A program made the translations under genes and the position numbers. From assembly GCA_947626995.1 (NCBI GenBank), contig CANQUI010000010.1:1-49995 (forward strand): a DNA stretch of 49,995 bases, given 5' to 3'. Position 1 is the stretch's first letter; each line of letters opens with the position of its first letter. Of this stretch, positions 45,685-49,995 are shown piece by piece. The notes under the pieces were generated by a model. It saw nothing but the letters and a program-made list of their open reading frames with translations, was not told the origin of the DNA and searched no databases. Origin of the DNA: an uncultured Eisenbergiella sp. (GTDB taxonomy: Bacteria; Bacillota; Clostridia; Lachnospirales; Lachnospiraceae).

Positions 45685-45720
45685 AAAATATATCTGCTTA
45701 TCTACAGGCAGATATATTTT
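45685..45720. terminator. Terminator-like hairpin 2
   Basis: Perfect 13-bp arms AAAATATATCTGC and GCAGATATATTTT around a 10-base loop. The stem has A and T tracts on both sides, so it could work in either direction. It lies 160 bases upstream of the sigma-like gene. Confidence 0.6.
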
Positions 45721-45878
45721 TGAATGGAATGGTCTCGAATTTGGTAGAAAGAAGTAGATTTATAACGATTTTAATTTAGACACGAAATTTAAGGGATTCT
45801 TGTTTGGCATATAAAGTAAGAGGACAATAAGGAATATTACTTTTATCAGTGATTTTAATGGAAGGAGGTGAAAATAGT

Positions 45879-46304
45879 ATGGAAAAAAATTCTTTTCAAA
45901 ATGAAATGGATGTAAGGCAGCGGTTTCATAAGTTGTGTTACTGGGCAATGAAGTGTTCTGCTATTAACTATTACAGATATAGTGATTATCTTAAGGAGCA
46001 TGAGATCCCTTTTTCTGATCTGTCAGAGAAAGAAATGAACAAATTATATACTCTGGATGAATACGCGGCAGAAAATTATTTATTTCAAGTATTACACTAT
46101 GATGTATATGTCAGAGATGCTTTGATTGCCGAAGCTTTGGGACACCTGACGAAACGGAAGCGTGAGGTGATTCTGCTATCATTTTTTCTGGATATGAATG
46201 ATAGGGAGATTGCGAAAGCGCTGCGGGTTGCACAGAGTACGATTCATGCTCACAAAAGACGATCACTTGAATTGTTAAAAGAACATATTGGAGGAAAAAT
46301 ATAA
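45879..46304 (+). CDS. Sigma-70-like factor of a Tn916-type element
   Basis: A 141-residue sigma-like protein. The C-terminal half is a region-4 helix-turn-helix (L-T-K-R-K-R-E-V-I-L-L-S, then M-N-D-R-E-I-A-K-A-L-R-V-A-Q-S-T-I-H); the N-terminal half is helical. It corresponds to the small sigma-like ORF next to the recombination module of Tn916/Tn5801 relatives and probably controls element genes. I start at ATG 45879 with GGAGGTG 10 bases before. It overlaps the next gene by one base (TAATG). Confidence 0.85.
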   Translation: MEKNSFQNEMDVRQRFHKLCYWAMKCSAINYYRYSDYLKEHEIPFSDLSEKEMNKLYTLDEYAAENYLFQVLHYDVYVRDALIAEALGHLTKRKREVILLSFFLDMNDREIAKALRVAQSTIHAHKRRSLELLKEHIGGKI

Positions 46305-46558
46305 TGAAAAAGAGAAATAAAAATGCCCATAGGAATCGTAAATATGATTTAATACCTTACCATGTTATCAAGGCAGCGTCAGAAGAGGACATCGATGCCA
46401 TTATGCAGATCGTAAAGCATTATGAGGGATATATCCGGAAATTGTCTACCAGGTACATGTATGATGAAAGTGGAACTTTGCGGCACTATATCGATGAAGA
46501 GCTCCGTCTCAGATTGAAAACAAAGCTGATTGAAAAAATTTTATCTTTTGAGATGTAA
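46304..46558 (+). CDS. HTH_16-type conjugative-transposon protein
   Basis: An 84-residue protein like the small helix-turn-helix conjugative-transposon family (PF12645-like) that follows the sigma-like gene in Tn916 relatives. The core includes I-P-Y-H-V-I-K-A-A-S-E-E-D-I-D-A-I and H-Y-E-G-Y-I-R-K-L-S. It begins at a one-base overlap with the preceding gene, so the pair is translated together. Exact function is unknown even in better-studied elements. Confidence 0.85.
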   Translation: MKKRNKNAHRNRKYDLIPYHVIKAASEEDIDAIMQIVKHYEGYIRKLSTRYMYDESGTLRHYIDEELRLRLKTKLIEKILSFEM

Positions 46559-47182
46559 AATATTCAGCTGATTTTCTTAAGAAAATGAACGGCTAAAGAG
46601 AATTTCTGCACCTTGACAATGTATGTTTTCAATGTCACGATAAAATAAAGTTTGATAAATGTAATATTCTGGAATTGTACAGTGGTATGTAAACTTATCG
46701 TGAATGTTGAAAACGAATAGATATATCCTGTGGGTTTTGAAACAACGGAGCCGTGTAATGGATACGCCATGACCGCCTGTGCAGGAACTTTATGCCATTG
46801 TGACGTAAAGTTTTGAGCATTGACTGTGATGAAATACTTAAATTTAGTGTTGAAACAAAGGCTCGAGCGGGAAAGATCCAGTTACAGACAGAGACGACAG
46901 ATCTGTGCCATGATGCTGTTTCAGACAATGATATTTAAGAAGATGTATGTTTTCATAAAGTGTCATTGTGGTTTAATAGGTGGCCCCTGCAGGATATATT
47001 GCAATTGTATTTAGTTGTTGTAAGAGTCATATCTATGAAATTGTGTATGGAAAGAAATAAAATACTCCGTAACATGCCTGATTGTATTAGATGAGCGGAG
47101 TTGGTTCCATGGCTACTTACTCATACATTTGTTGCGGGAAGATTAGAGTGAAATAGAAAGATACACAAGGAGGAAAATTAAG
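46559..47182. other. Intergenic region in the element
   Basis: About 620 bases without a supported gene. Short frames overlap on both strands with no start signals. A weak inverted repeat (ACTCCG...CGGAGT, 47068-47104) is present without a T run. The stretch probably holds the promoter for the excisionase-like gene. Confidence 0.45.
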
Positions 47183-47377
47183 ATGCAAAGAATAATTAAA
47201 ACAATTAATAAGAAAAGATTAGTGCGATATAAGGATGGCGCAGAAATGTACAGTATGGGTATGAATAAGTTTCAGGCACTGGCAAAAGATGCCGGTGCTA
47301 TTCTGAAGATTGACAGGTTAGTGCTGGTTGATTTAGATGTATTTGATAAATATCTTGAGTCTTTTCGTGTAATGTAG
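47183..47377 (+). CDS. Excisionase-like DNA-binding protein
   Basis: A 64-residue protein with a short winged-helix layout (R-Y-K-D-G-A-E-M-Y-S-M-G-M-N-K-F-Q-A-L-A then L-V-L-V-D-L-D-V-F-D-K-Y-L). It resembles the Xis/DUF6462 proteins that accompany tyrosine integrases in Tn916-like elements and bend DNA to favour excision. Strong RBS AAGGAGG. Lies 100 bases before the next small gene and 320 before the integrase. Confidence 0.8.
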   Translation: MQRIIKTINKKRLVRYKDGAEMYSMGMNKFQALAKDAGAILKIDRLVLVDLDVFDKYLESFRVM

Positions 47378-47478
47378 ATAGATTTAATGTGGAAAGATTT
47401 TTCGTAAGAGTTATATTTTACCTTGACCTTTGGTTAAACAGAAATTATAATGGTTATTAATGAATGGAGGTGCATATT

Positions 47479-47661
47479 ATGGCAAAGGCTGGCAGACCAA
47501 AATCTGGAAATCTGAAGAACAGCTTTATTGGGTTGAAGATGACGGAGGCGGAATCCGCAAGACTTAGGGAATATGCCTCCAAGCATGACATGACCATAAC
47601 ACAAGTGCTGCTGAAAGGTCTTGACAGGCAATATGCCGCTGAAAATACTGTAAGTGGCTGA
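47479..47661 (+). CDS. Small ribbon-helix-helix-like protein
   Basis: A 60-residue protein starting M-A-K-A-G-R-P-K-S-G, with the strand I-G-L-K-M-T and a helix E-A-E-S-A-R-L-R-E-Y-A. This is the pattern of Arc/MetJ-type DNA-binding proteins. GGAGGTG lies well placed before ATG 47479. It ends 34 bases before the integrase start. It may regulate int/xis or help excision. Confidence 0.7.
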   Translation: MAKAGRPKSGNLKNSFIGLKMTEAESARLREYASKHDMTITQVLLKGLDRQYAAENTVSG

Positions 47662-47695
47662 TACGAGATTTCTTTCCTTTAGGAAAGGAGCAGAA

Positions 47696-48937
47696 ATGGC
47701 AACAAAATCAAGAAAGGATAATAAAGGAAGGGTATTAAGAAAAGGCGAAACTCAACGCAGTTGTGATGGAAAATATGTATATACTTATACTGATCCGAAT
47801 GGAAAGCGCAGAAGCATATATTCCAAAGATATTACAGAGTTGAGAAAAAGAGAAGAAGAGTTGATTAAGGAGCAGTTGGCTGGGTTAGATACATATACAG
47901 CCTGCAGTATGACGGTTAATTCTGCTTTTGACAGGTATATTTCCACTAAGTCAGAGCTTAGAGGAACTACTATGAGAAATTATAAGTATCTGTATGATCA
48001 TTTTGTCAGAAATGGTTTTGGCAAGAAGAAAATTGGTTCAGTAAAATATTCTGATGTACAGTTATTCTATCTGCATTTGTTAAAGGACAGAGGGGTGCAG
48101 ATTGGTACGTTATGTAATACCATCCATGTGTTTCTTCATCCTACTTTTCAATTGGCTGTGAGAGATGCCATCATCCGCATTAATCCCAGTGATGGGGTAA
48201 TAGCACAAATTAAAAAGATGTATGGGAAAAGCCCAAATGTGAGGCATGCTTTGACGTTGGAACAACAAAGAGCTTTTATAAATTATGTGGAAAACACCCC
48301 AAGGTATTCCTGCTGGAGCTCATTGTTTAAGTTTTTGTTGGGGACGGGCTGCAGAATTGGCGAAGCGATAGCGATCCGATGGCAGGACGTGGATTTTGAG
48401 AAACGATTAATTAGTATTAATCATAGTCTGGTTTACTATCGTCGTAAAGACCATTCAAAATATTCATTTTATGTGTCATTGCCGAAGACCGAGGCAGGCA
48501 TCCGTACTATACCATTGATGGATGTAGTTTATGATGCACTTAAGACAGAACTTTCAAATCAGCAGGAGTATGGATTTAATGAAACGGAAATAGACGGAAT
48601 GAAGGGGTTCATTTTTATGAACCGACATGGAAATGTTCATATTCCGGCAGTGGTAAATCAAATTATTAAGCGTATAACCGAATCCTACAATGCAGAAGAG
48701 ATAGTCATGGCGGCAGAACAACGACGGGAGCCGTTGATAATACCACATTTTTCATGTCATCATTTGAGACACACATTTTGTACCAGGTTTTGCGAAAATG
48801 AAACAAATTTAAAGGTGATTCAGTCCATTATGGGTCATGCAAATATTTCAATAACGATGGATATCTATGCAGAAGTAACTGAGGCAAAAAAGCAGGAGGC
48901 AATGCAGAATTTAGCGCATAAATTAGATATATTTTAG
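47696..48937 (+). CDS. Tyrosine integrase (Tn916-like)
   Basis: A 413-residue tyrosine recombinase. The N-terminal part (residues 1-60) matches the arm-binding domain of Tn916 Int (K-Y-V-Y-T-Y-T-D-P-N-G-K-R-R). A SAM-like core-binding domain lies at about 75-165. The catalytic domain has Arg220 (G-T-G-C-R-I-G-E-A), His355-x-x-Arg358 (H-H-L-R-H-T), a His in M-G-H-A-N and the nucleophile Tyr391 (M-D-I-Y-A-E). All catalytic residues are present. AAAGGAGCAGAA precedes ATG 47696. It lies at the right edge of the element and would cut and rejoin the att sites. Confidence 0.93.
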   Translation: MATKSRKDNKGRVLRKGETQRSCDGKYVYTYTDPNGKRRSIYSKDITELRKREEELIKEQLAGLDTYTACSMTVNSAFDRYISTKSELRGTTMRNYKYLYDHFVRNGFGKKKIGSVKYSDVQLFYLHLLKDRGVQIGTLCNTIHVFLHPTFQLAVRDAIIRINPSDGVIAQIKKMYGKSPNVRHALTLEQQRAFINYVENTPRYSCWSSLFKFLLGTGCRIGEAIAIRWQDVDFEKRLISINHSLVYYRRKDHSKYSFYVSLPKTEAGIRTIPLMDVVYDALKTELSNQQEYGFNETEIDGMKGFIFMNRHGNVHIPAVVNQIIKRITESYNAEEIVMAAEQRREPLIIPHFSCHHLRHTFCTRFCENETNLKVIQSIMGHANISITMDIYAEVTEAKKQEAMQNLAHKLDIF

Positions 48938-48974
48938 GAAAGAGTCCTGTTTGGGCTGTAAGAGAGTAGAGTCA

Positions 48975-48993
48975 TACGACAAGAGTACGACAA
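48975..48993 (+). repeat. Tandem TACGACAA repeats after the integrase
   Basis: TACGACAA occurs at 48975-48982 and again at 48986-48993, an 11-base period, 37 bases past the integrase stop. Short direct repeats there are typical integrase arm-binding sites near the element end. Confidence 0.45.
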
Positions 48994-49092
48994 ATTTCAG
49001 TGTCTTAAGCGGTTTAAAGGTGTTTCTGCTAAGTATGGAAAGGCTTGAAAAGCCGCTTAATAAAGGAAAATACGTCATTATAAATAATATGA

Positions 49093-49641
49093 TGTCTTTT
49101 AAGCAGAAATACGATTGCGGAAGCGGCAGAACGGCTGAGAGAGCATTCCTTTCCGGAAAATATCAATGCCATTGTGTTCCTTCTGCATAAACCGGTGGGA
49201 CTTGGAACATATCGGAATGTGATTAGTCTGAAGGATGAAAAACTGTATGAATTCATTCGGCTGGCAGATTCAGGAAAAACAGGATATAAAATAGGCTTTG
49301 ATTCCTGTACAGTACCTGCGCTTGTCAATTTTGCCGATCATATCAGTTTGAGCAGTCTTGATACCTGTGAGGGCGCGAGATGGTCGGCGTATATTTCGTC
49401 GGATATGAAGATGATGCCCTGCAGTTTTGATAATCAGGAGAAGCGTTGGGCAGTTGATCTCAGGAGCCATACAATTGAGGAAGCGTGGAGAAGCAGTGAA
49501 TTCGAAGATTTCCGGACATATTTCAAAAAATCGTGCCCGAAGTGTACATTGCGGGCATCCTGTATGGGCGGTTGTCCGATTAAACCGGAAATAGTACTTT
49601 GTGATAAACGGCGTAATCAATGGCCGCAGGGCGGAATCTAA
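49093..49641 (+). pseudogene. Radical-SAM SPASM-domain protein, N-terminus missing
   Basis: A C-terminal piece of about 180 residues. It starts in frame after a stop at 49090 with T-I-A-E-A-A-E-R-L, passes F-L-L-H-K-P-V-G-L-G-T-Y-R, and carries the SPASM-domain cysteines: one in D-T-C-E-G-A-R, one in M-M-P-C-S-F-D, then C-P-K-C and C-M-G-G-C-P and a final C. These hold auxiliary iron-sulfur clusters in peptide-modifying radical-SAM enzymes. The radical-SAM core with C-x3-C-x2-C is absent, so the gene is truncated, perhaps by integration of the element just upstream. It has no usable start. Confidence 0.75.
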
Positions 49642-49680
49642 GCCTGATGTCTGCTTTTTTATTCTGTAAGGACTTTTAGA

Positions 49681-49824
49681 GTGACTCCGGCTGAAAGCTC
49701 TCAGGAACATAAATTTTGCGCCCTGACATCGGATGATGACGCACAGATCGCACTGGATGAAGGGGGGATCGCCGTGATCTGCCGGCACCTGTCAGAACTG
49801 GTGCAGAAGGGGGAGATCAATTAA
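49681..49824 (+). CDS. Possible 47-residue protein
   Basis: A GTG at 49681, preceded by AAGGAC about 7 bases before, opens a 47-codon frame ending TAA at 49822. The product is acidic then helical (T-S-D-D-D-A-Q-I-A-L-D-E-G-G-I-A-V, then C-R-H-L-S-E-L-V-Q-K-G). I do not recognise it. It follows the truncated radical-SAM gene by 40 bases; it could be a partner or the tail of a lost gene. Confidence 0.35.
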   Translation: MTPAESSQEHKFCALTSDDDAQIALDEGGIAVICRHLSELVQKGEIN

Positions 49825-49874
49825 GTATGTGCGAGGACAGAAGTTGAATTTGATGATAATGCGGAGGTGATTAA

Positions 49875-49916
49875 TATGTGCAAAGAAATCCAAACGTTTG
49901 GATTTCTTTACACATA
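49875..49916. repeat. Long near-perfect palindrome
   Basis: Arms 49875-49895 and 49896-49916 are complementary except for one mismatch (C881/A910). The centre CAAACGTTTG is itself a palindrome. Each arm read outward-in contains GGAG...ATGTG-AAAGAAATCC, like the start of a gene, so it may be an inverted duplication of a gene start. A 14-codon frame runs through it. Confidence 0.6.
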
Positions 49917-49930
49917 CTAACTCCTCGTAT

Positions 49931-49977
49931 AATAAGTTTGTAAGCAAGAAAAACAGCTTACAGACTTATTCTTTTTT
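49931..49977 (+). terminator. Intrinsic terminator
   Basis: 15-base arms AATAAGTTTGTAAGC and GCTTACAGACTTATT (one G-U pair), a 10-base A-rich loop and T6 after a C. A strong terminator directly after the palindrome. Confidence 0.8.
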
Positions 49978-49995
49978 GTGTATAAATGGTAAGGA

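Larger units (their letters stand above)
44781..45878. other. AT-rich stretch with two hairpins, no clear gene
   Basis: Nearly 1.1 kb with no gene I can support. A 48-codon frame from 45478 overlaps a terminator-like hairpin and was not accepted. The two hairpins at 45549 and 45685 are listed separately. The ribosome binding site GGAAGGAGGTG at 45859-45869 belongs to the sigma-like gene. Confidence 0.5.
40900..49000. mobile_element. Probable integrated mobilizable element (approximate ends)
   Basis: The span carries a relaxase and MobC pair at the left and a Tn916-like recombination module (sigma-like factor, HTH protein, excisionase, integrase) at the right, with low GC between and no coupling ATPase or mating-pair genes. 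That is the composition of an integrative mobilizable element that borrows a helper's conjugation machinery. An IS110 remnant in the middle shows partial decay. The right end is probably just after the integrase (48937), near the repeats at 48975-48993. The left end lies somewhere after the operon terminator at 40784. No matching att repeat was found by eye, so both limits are estimates. Confidence 0.65.

Noticed and set aside
1-49995. CRISPR arrays, tRNA or rRNA genes
   Set aside because: No regularly spaced repeats, and no cloverleaf or rRNA-like sequences were recognised on reading.

Overview
The window looks like a chromosomal stretch from an anaerobic gut-type Firmicute, probably a Lachnospiraceae-like Clostridium relative. 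This is inferred from gene families: a Tn916-type integrase module, LigM/GcvT-type demethylases, a PucR regulator, an EFR1 ferredoxin, Rrf2 and Opp-type transporters, and strong GGAGG ribosome binding sites. No rRNA or tRNA gene and no CRISPR array was seen. Base use changes sharply: 1-8.9 kb and 43.5-49 kb are AT-rich and gene-poor, while 13-41 kb is GC-richer and mostly tightly packed.

Region by region. (1) 0.1-4.6 kb: two paralogous helical proteins, an FtsK/SpoIIIE ATPase resembling the EssC motor of type VII secretion, and a secreted protein. (2) 4.6-8.9 kb: decayed, mostly non-coding sequence with a 23-residue hydrophobic peptide gene and a membrane zinc-ribbon protein. (3) 8.9-12.4 kb: an SOS/DNA-damage locus. 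A WYL regulator and an SRAP-domain protein run leftward; dinB (polymerase IV), with a LexA-type box inside its promoter, and a small partner gene run rightward. (4) 12.5-16.6 kb: broken genes. An IS1182-type transposase is joined directly to the tail of a glycosyl hydrolase; next come a glycerate kinase with a frameshifted tail, a DUF308 remnant and a frameshifted small gene. (5) 16.7-26.5 kb: a PucR-type regulator followed by three LigM-like (GcvT-fold) O-demethylase homologues, a small membrane protein, an old-yellow-enzyme/dienoyl-CoA-reductase-type flavoprotein and a frameshifted FtsH. This is likely a pathway for methoxylated aromatic or plant-derived compounds. (6) 26.7-30.7 kb: an XRE regulator, a transposase remnant, an Rrf2 - EFR1 ferredoxin - patatin operon and a broken serC.

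(7) 30.8-40.8 kb is the most striking part. A cobalamin riboswitch with a clear intrinsic terminator precedes an eight-gene operon: a single-chain fusion of a nitrogenase Fe-protein-like (NifH) domain with a NifD-like domain, a NifK-like subunit, a class I SAM methyltransferase, and a full Opp/Nik-type ABC importer (two permeases, a binding protein, two ATPases). The operon ends at a strong hairpin. The layout suggests a B12-repressed system that imports a small ligand (metal complex, tetrapyrrole or peptide-like) and reduces and methylates it. The substrate cannot be read from sequence.

(8) 40.9-49 kb: a probable integrated mobilizable element. MobC and relaxase genes run leftward with a hairpin-rich candidate oriT. 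An IS110 remnant, a Tn916-like sigma/HTH pair, an excisionase-like gene, a small DNA-binding protein and a tyrosine integrase run rightward. (9) 49-50 kb: a truncated radical-SAM/SPASM gene, a possible 47-residue ORF and two large hairpins.

Several breaks coincide with homopolymers (A7 in the glycerate kinase, C6 in ftsH). Some 'pseudogenes' could therefore be sequence errors, and this should be kept in mind throughout.
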